Below are positions 50,739 through 59,621 of a stretch of DNA of 64,000 nt, piece after piece. This DNA comes from Citrobacter freundii (lineage in GTDB: Bacteria > Pseudomonadota > Gammaproteobacteria > Enterobacterales > Enterobacteriaceae). A program made the translations under genes and the position numbers. The notes under the pieces were generated by a model. The model worked only from the letters and a program-made list of their open reading frames with translations. It was not told where the DNA came from and made no database searches. The stretch is from contig NZ_JAALBX010000012.1 of NCBI RefSeq assembly GCF_011077955.1, forward strand, positions 1 through 64,000, read 5' to 3'. The stretch's first letter is position 1; each line of letters starts with the position of its first letter.

Positions 50739-50761
50739 CAAGTTAGGTTAAAAAAGCAGGC
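50739..50761 (-). other. Bacteriophage-lambda attB-like sequence
   Basis: On the minus strand the 15-base core reads GCTTTTTTAACCTAA (50757-50743), against GCTTTTTTATACTAA for E. coli attB. The flanks CCT on one side and CTTG on the other also match, giving 19 of 21 bases identical. As in E. coli it lies beside the start of ybhC. No prophage is present. Whether it still recombines is not known. Confidence 0.8.
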
Positions 50762-50803
50762 TATTTCGATACTCACTCTTTTTTACTTAGCAAGGAGCAT
50801 CCC

Positions 50804-52111
50804 TTGAACATATCTTCGGTTTCCCGTCTGGCACTGGCATTTGCCTTTGGCGTGACACTGACTGCCTGTAGCTCAACGCCGCCGGACCAGCTTCCGTCCG
50901 AGCAGGTTGCGCCGGGTACGGCATCGCGTCCTGTCCTTAGCGCTAATGAAGCGCAGAATTTTGTCGCTTCACGCTATTTCGCCTCTTTGGATCCGAACGC
51001 GGCACCGTGGACGCCGTCCAAAATAACCATCCCGGCTAAGCCTGACTTTGTGGTTGGCCCGGCTGGCACCGCTGGCGTGACCCACACGTCCATTCAGGCG
51101 GCGGTTGACGCGGCCATTATTAAGCACACCAGCACCCGTCAGTACATCGCGATTATGCCAGGCACCTGGGAAGGTACCGTGTATATTCCGGCTTCCTCTG
51201 GCAGCGTGACGCTGTATGGCCTCGGCGAAAATCCGGCTGACGTGAAAATTGGCGCGGCGCTGGATTCAGAAATGGATCGCACCGCATGGCGTCATACGGT
51301 TAACCCGTCAGGTAAATACATGCCGGGTAAACCTGCCTGGTATATGTTCGACAATTGCCAGAACCGCCGCGAAGCCACTGTCGGCCTGATGTGTTCTGCC
51401 GTGGTATGGTCCCAAAACAATGGCCTGCAACTGCATAACCTGACCATTGAAAACAATCTGGGCGACAGCGTTGACGCCGGTAACCACCAGGCGGTGGCGC
51501 TGCGTACCGATGGCGACAAAGTGCAGATCGATAAAGTAAATATTCTGGGCCGTCAGAATACTTTCTTCGTGACCAACAGCGATTTGCAAAACCGTATTGT
51601 TAATAACCGTCAGACCCGCACGCTTGTGACCAACAGCTACATTGAAGGCGATGTGGACCTGGTTGCCGGTCGCGGCGCGGTGGTGTTCGACAATACTGAG
51701 TTCCGGGTTGTCAATTCCCGCACGCAGCAAGAAGGCTATGTGTTCGCGCCAGCAACACAGCCAAACATTTGGTTCGGCTTCCTCGCGGTCAACAGCCGCT
51801 TTGTGGCTAATGGCGACGGCGTGGCGCAGTTAGGTCGTGCGTGGGATATCGACGCGCAGGAAAACGGCTATACCGCTAACCAGTCTTCTAACGGGCAGGT
51901 CGTTATCCGCGATAGCGTGATTAACGAAGGCTTTAACATGGCGAAACCCTGGGGCGATGCACTGGGTTCAAAACGTCCGTTTGCAGGCAATACCGGCACC
52001 ATGACTGATGACAAGCTGCAGCGCGAGTTGAATGACAACAACTTCAACCGCATGTGGGAGTTCAACAACCGTGGTATTGGCAGCAAAGTCGTCGCTGAGC
52101 CTAAGAAGTAA
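50804..52111 (+). CDS. ybhC: Pectinesterase-family outer-membrane lipoprotein YbhC
   Basis: The 435-residue protein (427 in E. coli) starts with a lipoprotein signal whose lipobox is LTAC at residues 19-22, followed by SSTPP. The rest is a right-handed beta-helix of the pectin methylesterase family, with VGPAGTAGVTHTSIQAAVDAA, NTFFVTN, YIEGDVDLVAGRGAVVFD and LGRAWD at the places of the family's catalytic aspartates and arginine. E. coli YbhC is an outer-membrane lipoprotein, and its natural substrate is unclear. AAGGAG precedes the ATG. It is convergent with pgl. Confidence 0.93.
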   Translation: MNISSVSRLALAFAFGVTLTACSSTPPDQLPSEQVAPGTASRPVLSANEAQNFVASRYFASLDPNAAPWTPSKITIPAKPDFVVGPAGTAGVTHTSIQAAVDAAIIKHTSTRQYIAIMPGTWEGTVYIPASSGSVTLYGLGENPADVKIGAALDSEMDRTAWRHTVNPSGKYMPGKPAWYMFDNCQNRREATVGLMCSAVVWSQNNGLQLHNLTIENNLGDSVDAGNHQAVALRTDGDKVQIDKVNILGRQNTFFVTNSDLQNRIVNNRQTRTLVTNSYIEGDVDLVAGRGAVVFDNTEFRVVNSRTQQEGYVFAPATQPNIWFGFLAVNSRFVANGDGVAQLGRAWDIDAQENGYTANQSSNGQVVIRDSVINEGFNMAKPWGDALGSKRPFAGNTGTMTDDKLQRELNDNNFNRMWEFNNRGIGSKVVAEPKK

Positions 52112-52114
52112 TTA

Positions 52115-52140
52115 AAAAGGCGCACACCGTGCGCCTTTTC
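52115..52140. terminator. ybhC terminator
   Basis: AAAAGGCGCAC-ACC-GTGCGCCTTTT is an eleven-base-pair stem with A and T tracts, three bases after the ybhC stop. It may also serve leftward pgl. Confidence 0.88.
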
Positions 52141-52180
52141 ATCCAGCGGACAGGCGATGCCTGTCCGTTTTTTTTTGCCT

Positions 52181-53176
52181 TTAGCGCGCGTCAATCACGA
52201 CCCACATCGGGCCCTGGCCTACGGCATAACGCCCTACATCGCGCAACAGACCCTGTGCGCCTTCGATTGCGTGGACTGAAATATGATGCGATTTCTGCCC
52301 GGCGGCGATGAGGAATTTGCCGCTGTGATCGATATTAAAGCCGCGCGGCTGGGTTTCGGTCGGATGGAAGCCTTCCACCGCCAGCACGCTGCCATCTTCC
52401 GAGACGCTAAATACCGTCACAATGCTGGCGGTACGATCGCAGGTATATAAGTGACGGCCATCCGGCGTGATATGAATATCCGCAGCCCATCGGGTGTCGG
52501 CAAAGTCCGGCGGCATAATATCCAGCGTTTGCACGCACTCAATCTTGCCGTTAGGCGACTGCAACGCCCAGACATCCACCGTGCCGTTTAGCTCATTAAC
52601 GCTATAGGCGAACTGGTGATTGGGGTGGAACGCCATATGACGCGGCCCTGCGCCTTCAACGGTGGTCAGCTCAGCCGGGGTTTGCGCCAACAGCTTCCCG
52701 TCGTCGCTTACGGTGAACAGACAAATACGGTCCTGTTTTAACGCCGGGACCATCAACGTACGGTTATCCGGGGAAATATTGGCGGAGTGACAGCCATCAA
52801 GACCTTCAATGACGTCGACAACAGCGCCTGGGATCCCGTCATTGAGCGGCGATACGCTCACACAGCCTGCGCTATACGAGCCGCTAAACAGGAATTTGCC
52901 GTGATGATCGGTAGAAATATGGGTCGGGCTGCCTGGCAGCGCCGCTTCCGCTTCGTGGGTTAATGTGCCTTCGTCTGGCGAAATGCGGTAGGTGATAACG
53001 CGAAATTCAGGACGTACGCCAACGTAGAGATATCGTTTGTCCGGGCTAATTACCATCGGCTGCACCTGGCCTGGCACATCGACCACCTGCAACAGCGTGA
53101 GCTCGCCCGTTGGGTTAAGGCGCCAGACATGGATCTGTTGGCTTTCCGGGCTGGCGGTATAAACTGTTTGTTTCAT
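52181..53176 (-). CDS. pgl: 6-phosphogluconolactonase Pgl
   Basis: The 331-residue beta-propeller lactonase has the E. coli Pgl (YbhE) length when started at ATG 53176 ([17 protein letters not shown]). It hydrolyses 6-phosphogluconolactone in the oxidative pentose phosphate pathway. Propeller blades repeat motifs such as [29 protein letters not shown] and [13 protein letters not shown]. It is a single gene, divergent from ybhA. The E. coli neighbours ybhD, ybhH, ybhI and ybhJ are absent here. Confidence 0.95.
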   Translation of the reverse strand: MKQTVYTASPESQQIHVWRLNPTGELTLLQVVDVPGQVQPMVISPDKRYLYVGVRPEFRVITYRISPDEGTLTHEAEAALPGSPTHISTDHHGKFLFSGSYSAGCVSVSPLNDGIPGAVVDVIEGLDGCHSANISPDNRTLMVPALKQDRICLFTVSDDGKLLAQTPAELTTVEGAGPRHMAFHPNHQFAYSVNELNGTVDVWALQSPNGKIECVQTLDIMPPDFADTRWAADIHITPDGRHLYTCDRTASIVTVFSVSEDGSVLAVEGFHPTETQPRGFNIDHSGKFLIAAGQKSHHISVHAIEGAQGLLRDVGRYAVGQGPMWVVIDAR

Positions 53177-53330
53177 GAATACTCCTTTCCTCACGTGAGC
53201 GTTAAGTCTTCAAAAGGGTAGCGCGTTTTGTCGCAATGTGCCGACGACGTAACGGTGATTTTGCCCCGACGCGGTTGCGGTGTACCATCAACCGAACCTT
53301 TTCTGAACAATACATAACGGGAATTTACCC

Positions 53331-54149
53331 ATGCGTTATCGCGTCATCGCCCTTGATTTAGATGGAACCTTACTTACGCCGCAAAAAACGATTTTGCCGG
53401 AATCACTGGAAGCCATTAAGCGCGCGCGTAAAGCAGGTTATCAGGTGCTGATTGTGACGGGTCGCCATCATGTAGCCATCCATCCTTTTTATCAGGCGCT
53501 GGCGCTGGATACACCTGCTATTTGTTGTAATGGCACTTATTTGTATGATTATCATGCGAAAAATGTCATTTCCGCCGACCCTCTGCCCGCCTCGCAAGCC
53601 CAGCAACTGATTGATTTGCTGGAAACCCACGCCATTCACAGTCTGATGTATGTGGATGATGCGATGCTCTACCAGGTACCCACCGGCCATGTATTGCGCA
53701 CTGAAAACTGGGCGCGCAGTTTGCCGGAAAACCAGCGTCCGGTGTTTTTACAGGTGCCCTCGCTGCGTGAGGCGGCGCTTCAAGCCGACGCCATCTGGAA
53801 ATTCGCCCTGACCGACGAGAACGTTGGCCGGTTGCATGAGGTGGTGGCGCATATTGAAACTACCTTTGGCTTTGCCTGCGAATGGTCGTGGCACGATCAG
53901 GTGGATGTGGCGCTTGCCGGAAACAGCAAAGGCAACCGACTGGCGCAATGGGTAGAATCTCAGGGCATGACGATGCAGGATGTGGTGGCGTTCGGCGATA
54001 ATTATAACGATTTGAGTATGCTTGAACGTGCGGGCCTTGGCATTGCCATGGGCAATGCCGACCAGGCCATTAAAGATCGCGTCAACACGGTAATAGGCCT
54101 TAATACCGAGCCAAGTATCGCCGACGCGATTTATCAGTACTTGTTGTAA
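53331..54149 (+). CDS. ybhA: HAD-family sugar/pyridoxal phosphatase YbhA
   Basis: The 272-residue Cof-type haloacid dehalogenase phosphatase matches E. coli YbhA, which dephosphorylates pyridoxal phosphate and fructose 1,6-bisphosphate in vitro. Motif I is LDLDGTLLTP with the nucleophile D9, motif II is IVTGRHH, motif III has the lysine in AGNSKGNRL, and motif IV is FGDNYNDLSML. The cap domain lies between residues about 85 and 190. Its stop touches that of convergent modC with no gap. Confidence 0.94.
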   Translation: MRYRVIALDLDGTLLTPQKTILPESLEAIKRARKAGYQVLIVTGRHHVAIHPFYQALALDTPAICCNGTYLYDYHAKNVISADPLPASQAQQLIDLLETHAIHSLMYVDDAMLYQVPTGHVLRTENWARSLPENQRPVFLQVPSLREAALQADAIWKFALTDENVGRLHEVVAHIETTFGFACEWSWHDQVDVALAGNSKGNRLAQWVESQGMTMQDVVAFGDNYNDLSMLERAGLGIAMGNADQAIKDRVNTVIGLNTEPSIADAIYQYLL

Positions 54150-55208
54150 TCAGGCGGCAATCGACACGCTTTTTATCTGCGCATACAGCCACTGGCCGGG
54201 TTTAATACTGAGTTCATCCCGCGCCCAGGGGCTGATACGCGCCCATAACGTACGCGTTCCTACGTCAAGCTGCACTTCCACCTGCCCTTCATCATCCAGC
54301 AGATTCACCACTTTCGCGCGCAACACGTTACGGATACTGCTGCTGACTGGCGGTTGCAAAACCAGTGACACGTCCGATGCCTGTATGCGGATCCGCAACA
54401 CGGACTGAAGCGGCTTATCGATACGGTTGACCCAGATATGCTGATCGCCAAGCGCCAGCGCGGTCATCGCATAATGTGGATGATGCTCCAGCACGCTCAC
54501 TCTCAGCACACTGCTTTGCTGCTCTCGCGGCAGCCAGGGATGCATCACCGTACTGCCCCACACGGATTCCAGCGTGCCGAAGGCCTTCACGCTGCCGTTA
54601 TCCAGCACCAGTACGTTATCGGCAAGCTGGACTATCTCTTCCAGCGAGTGGCTGACATACAGCATCGGCGTGTGGATTTCACGCGCCAGCCGCTGAAGCC
54701 AGGCGAGCAGTTCGCGTTTACGCGGAATGTCCAGTGAGGCCAGCGGCTCGTCCAGCAGCAGTAATTCCGGCGCGGTTAACAGCGCACGACCTATAGCCAC
54801 CCGCTGCTTTTCGCCGCCGGATAACCCGCCGGGAAGCCGGTCAAGCAGCGGCGCAATACCCAAGAGCGACACCACGGCATCGAACTGCCCGGCCATGGAT
54901 TTCGCCATGCCATAGCGCAGATTGCCGCTGACTTTATAGTGTGGAAACAGGCGCGCGTCCTGAAATACGTAGCCAATCCGGCGCTTTTCCGGCGGCAGAA
55001 AGAGGTTTTGTTCGGTATCGCTCAATACCCGATCGTTAAGCACGATGCGACCGTACTCCGGGCGAGTCAACCCGCCAATGGCGTTGATAAGCGAGGTTTT
55101 ACCCGCGCCCGATACGCCAAAAATCGCCGTCACATCCTGACCCGGCAGCGTCTCATTCACCTCAAGGTGGTGATTCCCCAGGGTCTGGCGAAAATTAAGT
55201 TCCAGCAT
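54150..55208 (-). CDS. modC: Molybdate ABC transporter ATPase ModC
   Basis: The 352-residue ATPase (E. coli ModC 352) has Walker [10 protein letters not shown], signature LSGGEKQRV, Walker [12 protein letters not shown] and the H-loop in YVSHSLEE. The C-terminal TOBE domain (residues about 290-350, [22 protein letters not shown]) senses oxyanion. It powers molybdate uptake with ModA and ModB. It lies two bases after modB in the same unit. Confidence 0.96.
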   Translation of the reverse strand: MLELNFRQTLGNHHLEVNETLPGQDVTAIFGVSGAGKTSLINAIGGLTRPEYGRIVLNDRVLSDTEQNLFLPPEKRRIGYVFQDARLFPHYKVSGNLRYGMAKSMAGQFDAVVSLLGIAPLLDRLPGGLSGGEKQRVAIGRALLTAPELLLLDEPLASLDIPRKRELLAWLQRLAREIHTPMLYVSHSLEEIVQLADNVLVLDNGSVKAFGTLESVWGSTVMHPWLPREQQSSVLRVSVLEHHPHYAMTALALGDQHIWVNRIDKPLQSVLRIRIQASDVSLVLQPPVSSSIRNVLRAKVVNLLDDEGQVEVQLDVGTRTLWARISPWARDELSIKPGQWLYAQIKSVSIAA

Positions 55209-55210
55209 GA

Positions 55211-55900
55211 TCAGTTCCCCATCCGCTTACGGCTCAGACGCGCAAGCCACTCGGCCACCATCAACGACGCAACGGCAAGCACAATGGAAATCAGGCACAA
55301 GCGTGCCGCCGCGCTCTCGCCGCCAGGCGTCTGGATCAGGGTATACATGGCTGAGGGGATGGTGCGCGTTTCGCCGGGGATGTTGGAAACAAACGTGATA
55401 GTCGCGCCAAATTCTCCCAGCGACCGGGCAAACGCCAGCACGGTGCCGGCAATAATGCCCGGCAACGTCAACGGTAACGTAATGGTGAAGAACACCCGCC
55501 AGCGCCCTGCGCCCAGGGTCCGCGCGGCCTGTTCAAGCTTTACGTCAACGGCTTCCAGCGCAAGGCGAATGGCTCGCACCATCAGCGGGAAAGACATGAC
55601 GCCTGCGGCAAGTACGGCGCCGCGCCAGCTAAAAGCAAAGGTGAACCCGAACCAGTCGTACAACCATTCGCCGATAAAACCGCGTCGCCCCATCGCCACC
55701 AGCAGCAAATAACCGACCACAACAGGAGGAAGCACCAGCGGTAAATGGATAAGACTGTCGAACAGCGATTTTCCCGGGAAAGTGCGACGCACCAGCACCC
55801 AGGCACACAAGATCCCGAAGGGCAAACTGATTAGTACTGCAATCGTTGAGACTTTAAGGCTCAGCAACACGGCCTGCCATTCGGGTTCCGTTAAAATCAT
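55211..55900 (-). CDS. modB: Molybdate ABC transporter permease ModB
   Basis: The 229-residue permease matches E. coli ModB. It has five or six membrane helices. The ATPase-docking EAA loop is seen in [20 protein letters not shown], and [14 protein letters not shown] is family-typical. The ATG overlaps the modA stop by one base. It forms the membrane dimer of ModBC. Confidence 0.96.
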   Translation of the reverse strand: MILTEPEWQAVLLSLKVSTIAVLISLPFGILCAWVLVRRTFPGKSLFDSLIHLPLVLPPVVVGYLLLVAMGRRGFIGEWLYDWFGFTFAFSWRGAVLAAGVMSFPLMVRAIRLALEAVDVKLEQAARTLGAGRWRVFFTITLPLTLPGIIAGTVLAFARSLGEFGATITFVSNIPGETRTIPSAMYTLIQTPGGESAAARLCLISIVLAVASLMVAEWLARLSRKRMGN

Positions 55901-56673
55901 TAGTGAGTGGTGAATCCGTATTGTTTAAAAATCGCCGCGGCCTGCGGCCCTTTCAGGTAGTCGTAAAACGCCTTAACCTGGGAAGTATTATGCCCGTCGA
56001 CGATAGCCATCGGGTACTCCACTTTTTGATGTGAGCTTTCCGGAAATGTGCCGACCACTTTGACGTTTTTACCCGCGACGGCATCAGAACCATAGACGAT
56101 GCCAAGCGGCGCTTCATTGCGCTCAACCAGCGCCAGTGCGCCACGCACGTCTTCCGCAGGGGCCAGCACCGGGCTGACTTTATCCCACGCGCCGAGTTTT
56201 TGCAGCGCCTCTTTAGCATAAATGCCTGCCGGAACGTGTTCCGGATCGCCAACTGCCAGACGTCCGCCTTTCAAAAGGTTAAGCCAGTCGGTTTTTTCGT
56301 TAATGGTGATGTCGCCCTGTTTGCTTGCTTTAGGCGCCACAACCACCAGACTGTTGCCGAGTAACGTTTCGCGGCTGGCATCAATGATGGATTTTTTCTC
56401 ACCGACATAATCCATCCACTTCTGATCGGCGGAAATAAACAGATCCGCAGGAGCGCCCGCTTCGATTTGCCGCGCAAGCGTCGACGAAGAGGCAAACGAA
56501 GAGACCACGTCGACCTGTTTCTCTTTTTTGTATTGGGCCGCGATATCCTGCATCGCGTTGGTCAGCGACGCCGCCGCAAAGACCGTAATGTTTCCATCCG
56601 TCGCCATGGCCTGTGACACCAGCGTGAAAGACAGCGCAATACCAGCGGTAAGTTTTAACCATGTTGTAGCCAT
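55900..56673 (-). CDS. modA: Periplasmic molybdate-binding protein ModA
   Basis: The 257-residue protein has the E. coli length when started at ATG 56673 (MATTWLKLTAGIALS). The signal peptide ends in AMA before TDGNIT. The ligand-binding serines, tyrosine and main-chain NH groups lie in VFAAASLTNAM, VSSFASSSTLARQ and EAPLGIVYGSDA. It is the first gene of modABC, directly downstream of a ModE box. Confidence 0.96.
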   Translation of the reverse strand: MATTWLKLTAGIALSFTLVSQAMATDGNITVFAAASLTNAMQDIAAQYKKEKQVDVVSSFASSSTLARQIEAGAPADLFISADQKWMDYVGEKKSIIDASRETLLGNSLVVVAPKASKQGDITINEKTDWLNLLKGGRLAVGDPEHVPAGIYAKEALQKLGAWDKVSPVLAPAEDVRGALALVERNEAPLGIVYGSDAVAGKNVKVVGTFPESSHQKVEYPMAIVDGHNTSQVKAFYDYLKGPQAAAIFKQYGFTTH

Positions 56674-56692
56674 GTGCTTCTCCATTGAGCAT

Positions 56693-56716
56693 CGTTATGT
56701 AGTCGACAATATAACG
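56693..56716. promoter_or_regulatory. ModE operator of modABC
   Basis: CGTTAT and ATAACG bracket GTAGTCGACAAT, giving almost the same 24-base box as E. coli modA. It overlaps the leftward modA promoter and would block it when ModE carries molybdate. Confidence 0.88.
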
Positions 56717-56773
56717 GTGCGCATCAGATATTCATAGCGATTATCGGCAAAAAATAGGGGGACTTGAGAGCAA

Positions 56774-56796
56774 AACGCCCGGAGAGACCGGGCGTT
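56774..56796 (-). terminator. acrZ terminator
   Basis: AACGCCCGG and CCGGGCGTT pair around a five-base loop, and the minus strand continues TTTGCTC. It follows the acrZ stop by eight bases. Confidence 0.75.
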
Positions 56797-56803
56797 GGGG
56801 GAA

Positions 56804-56953
56804 TCAGTGCTGCTGCTTTGAGCGGTCTTTGTGGCCGACAGAGGAGAAGACGTTAAATACTTCGCCCAGGCCATAAATCAAACCCAGGATGATGGCCATC
56901 ACCACGGGCACCATGATTACGGCAAACACCAGACTTTTCAACAACTCGAACAT
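56804..56953 (-). CDS. acrZ: AcrB-associated small membrane protein AcrZ
   Basis: The 49-residue protein begins [20 protein letters not shown] and is the same length as E. coli AcrZ (YbhT), with one long, proline-kinked transmembrane helix and a short polar tail ([10 protein letters not shown]). AcrZ binds the AcrB pump in the inner membrane and changes its activity toward some drugs. It is read in the same direction as modABC and divergently from modE, exactly as in E. coli. GGAGG lies before the ATG. It is easy to miss because of its size. Confidence 0.95.
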   Translation of the reverse strand: MFELLKSLVFAVIMVPVVMAIILGLIYGLGEVFNVFSSVGHKDRSKQQH

Positions 56954-57078
56954 GGTAGCCTCCAGATTACAGGGAGCGTTATTTTAACCTCCCTCATAAA
57001 AAACGCACTCTCCTTTTTGTGCCATTTGCGTCGCCGCCGCGCTTTCAGTCACAATAGCCTTTTCATAAGGAGCCGGCC

Positions 57079-57870
57079 ATGCAAGCGGAAATTCTACTCA
57101 CTCTAAAACTCCAACAACGCCTGTTTGCCGATCCAAGACGCATTGCGCTGCTTAAACAAATAGAACATACCGGGTCAATTAGCCAGGGGGCTAAGCTTGC
57201 CAGCATCAGCTATAAAAGCGCCTGGGATGCCATAAATGAGATGAACCAGTTAAGCGAGCAGCCGCTGGTGGATCGCGCAACCGGCGGCAAGGGCGGCGGC
57301 GGCGCGGTGGTCACTCACTACGGCAAGCGCTTAATCCAACTCTACGATCTGCTGGGGCAAATCCAGCAAAAAGCCTTCGATGTGCTGAGCGATGACACGC
57401 TTCCGCTGGACAGTTTGCTTGCGGCGATTTCACGATTTTCACTGCAAACCAGCGCGCGTAATCAGTGGTTTGGTACGGTGACAAACTGCGATCGCCAGTC
57501 GGTGCAGGAGCATATCACCGTGCTGCTGGCCGATGGCATCACCGAATTAAAAGCCGCTATTACCACCCAGAGCGCGGAGCGTCTGGGGCTGGAAAATGGT
57601 CGTGAAGTGCTGGTGTTACTGAAAGCGCCCTGGGTGCAGGTTACCCGCGACGCGACACAGGCCTGCGAGGCGGATAATCAACTACGCGGCGTTATCAGCG
57701 AGATAAAACACGCAGTGGATCAAAGCGAAGTGGTAGTGACCGTCGCAGGCGGGCAACGCGTGTGCGCCACGCTCACCGCACAGCAAACGGCGGCGCTCAA
57801 TCCAGAAGAAGGTGCTGAGGTCACAGCATTTTTTAACGCCGATTCCCTGATAATCGCCACGCTCTGCTAA
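57079..57870 (+). CDS. modE: Molybdate-responsive regulator ModE
   Basis: The 263-residue protein (262 in E. coli) has an N-terminal winged helix (IEHTGSISQGAKLASISYKSAWDAI, residues about 28-52), the TGGKGGGGAVVT wing, and two C-terminal TOBE domains (from residue about 125) that bind molybdate, with SARNQW and ENGREVLVL motifs. It represses modABC and activates moaA; boxes for both are visible in this window. AAGGAG precedes the ATG. Confidence 0.96.
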   Translation: MQAEILLTLKLQQRLFADPRRIALLKQIEHTGSISQGAKLASISYKSAWDAINEMNQLSEQPLVDRATGGKGGGGAVVTHYGKRLIQLYDLLGQIQQKAFDVLSDDTLPLDSLLAAISRFSLQTSARNQWFGTVTNCDRQSVQEHITVLLADGITELKAAITTQSAERLGLENGREVLVLLKAPWVQVTRDATQACEADNQLRGVISEIKHAVDQSEVVVTVAGGQRVCATLTAQQTAALNPEEGAEVTAFFNADSLIIATLC

Positions 57871-57947
57871 AACAACGCGCCTGGTTGACAATACCGGGCG
57901 CGCGACGTATCCCTGATGCATGGTTGCTGCAAAAAATGGGATAACAC

Positions 57948-59417
57948 ATGTCAGTATTGCAAATTTCGCAAGGCACGTTTCGTCTTAGCGATACCCGTAC
58001 CTTACAACTTGCCGATATCACGCTGCGCGCGGGTGAAAGCTGGGCGTTTGTGGGCGCGAACGGCAGCGGAAAATCCGCGCTGGCGCGCGCGCTCTCAGGC
58101 GAACTTTCCTGCCTGAAAGGGCATCGTGATTGCCGCTTTGAGCGGATTGTCCGCCTGTCGTTCGAGCAGTTGCAAAAGCTGGTCAGCGAGGAGTGGCAGC
58201 GTAATAACACCGATCTGCTAAGCCCCGGCGAAGACGATACCGGACGCACCACCGCAGACATTATTCAGGAAGAGATCCGCGATCCCGCCCGCTGCCAGGC
58301 GCTGGCGGAACGTTTTGGTATTACGCATTTGCTGACGCGGCGTTTTAAATATCTCTCGACCGGCGAGACCCGTAAAACCCTTTTGTGCCAGGCGTTAATG
58401 CCGCGCCCCGATCTGCTGATTTTAGATGAGCCTTTCGACGGGCTGGATGTGAATTCCCGGGCGCAACTCGCACAATTGCTGGGGCAGCTTAATCAGGAAG
58501 GGCATACCCTGGCATTGGTGCTTAATCGCTTTGATGAAATCCCGGATTTTGTTGAAAACGCAGGCGTGCTGGCAGATTGCCAATTAACGCATGTCGGCAA
58601 AAAACAACACTTGCTGGAAGAAGCGCTGATTGCCCAACTGGCGCATAGCGAAAAACTCGCCGGCACTACTCTGCCCGAGCCGGATGTCATCACCCCGGTG
58701 ACGCTTGCTCCCGATGAACCCCGCATCGTGCTGCGCGACGGCGTGGTCTCCTATAATGACCGCCCTATTCTTCACCAACTGAGCTGGACGGTAAATCCGG
58801 GGGAACACTGGCAAATTGTCGGGCCGAACGGTGCGGGCAAATCTACGCTGTTAAGCCTGATCACCGGCGATCACCCGCAGGGTTACAGCAATGACCTGAC
58901 GCTGTTTGGGCGGCGTCGCGGCAGTGGCGAAACCATCTGGGATATCAAAAAGCATATTGGCTATGTCAGCAGCAGCCTGCATCTTGATTACCGGGTGAGC
59001 ACAACGGTACGCAATGTGATCCTGTCGGGGTATTTCGATTCTATCGGGATCTATCAGGCCGTATCGGATCGCCAGCGCAAACTCACTCGCCAGTGGCTGG
59101 ATATTCTGGGTATCAGTGACAGTGTTGCCGACGCGCCGTTCCAGAGCCTTTCGTGGGGGCAGCAGCGGCTGGCGTTAATTGCCCGTGCGCTGGTCAAACA
59201 TCCGACGCTGCTTATCCTTGATGAACCTCTGCAAGGGTTAGACCCGCTTAACCGCCAATTAGTACGGCGCTTTGTGGATGTGCTGATAAGCGAAGGCTCT
59301 ACTCAACTGTTGTTTGTCTCTCATCACGCCGAAGACGCGCCGGACTGTATCACCCATCGCCTGACGTTTGTGCCGGATGGCGAACGCTACCGTTATCAAT
59401 GTGACGCACTGCAATAA
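57948..59417 (+). CDS. modF: Tandem ABC ATPase ModF
   Basis: The 489-residue protein (490 in E. coli) fuses two ABC ATPase domains. Walker A motifs are GANGSGKSA and GPNGAGKST; signatures are LSTGETRK and LSWGQQRL; Walker B boxes are LLILDEPFDGLD and LLILDEPLQGLDP. It follows modE by 77 bases as modEF. Its role is not firmly known and it is not needed for molybdate uptake by ModABC. There are no membrane helices and no partner permease nearby. Confidence 0.94.
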   Translation: MSVLQISQGTFRLSDTRTLQLADITLRAGESWAFVGANGSGKSALARALSGELSCLKGHRDCRFERIVRLSFEQLQKLVSEEWQRNNTDLLSPGEDDTGRTTADIIQEEIRDPARCQALAERFGITHLLTRRFKYLSTGETRKTLLCQALMPRPDLLILDEPFDGLDVNSRAQLAQLLGQLNQEGHTLALVLNRFDEIPDFVENAGVLADCQLTHVGKKQHLLEEALIAQLAHSEKLAGTTLPEPDVITPVTLAPDEPRIVLRDGVVSYNDRPILHQLSWTVNPGEHWQIVGPNGAGKSTLLSLITGDHPQGYSNDLTLFGRRRGSGETIWDIKKHIGYVSSSLHLDYRVSTTVRNVILSGYFDSIGIYQAVSDRQRKLTRQWLDILGISDSVADAPFQSLSWGQQRLALIARALVKHPTLLILDEPLQGLDPLNRQLVRRFVDVLISEGSTQLLFVSHHAEDAPDCITHRLTFVPDGERYRYQCDALQ

Positions 59418-59425
59418 GGTAACCC

Positions 59426-59448
59426 TGGGCGCATCGCGCGCCCATTTT
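59426..59448 (+). terminator. modEF terminator
   Basis: TGGGCGC-ATCGC-GCGCCCA is followed by TTTT, nine bases after the modF stop. Confidence 0.75.
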
Positions 59449-59527
59449 CAGACTAGCCGCAAAATACGACCGGTAATGTTATGTTTTATAATGATTTTTA
59501 ATCGTTATAAAATTCCTGCATATTTTA

Positions 59528-59543
59528 GTGTAACCGATACCAC
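59528..59543. promoter_or_regulatory. External gal operator O_E
   Basis: GTGTAACCGATACCAC resembles the E. coli external operator GTGTAAACGATTCCAC, bound by GalR and GalS, and sits at the same distance upstream of the promoter. Confidence 0.85.
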
Positions 59544-59578
59544 TATTTTATCCGATATCACAGTTTAGTACCGTCTGT

Positions 59579-59589
59579 TATGCTATGGT
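59579..59589 (+). promoter_or_regulatory. Overlapping gal P2 and P1 promoters
   Basis: TATGCT (59579-59584) and TATGGT (59584-59589) are the overlapping -10 elements of P2 and P1, as in E. coli. The TATCACAG-like half of the CRP site lies about 25 bases upstream. Confidence 0.8.
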
Positions 59590-59621
59590 TAACACATACC
59601 ATAAGCGTAATGGAGCAAAAT

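Noticed and set aside
50739-50761. attB-like site considered as the edge of a prophage or island
   Set aside because: No integrase, no second att copy and no phage genes were found on either side.
54939-55712. 257-codon plus-strand open frame across modC and modB
   Set aside because: It is antisense to two well-conserved genes and shows no domain.
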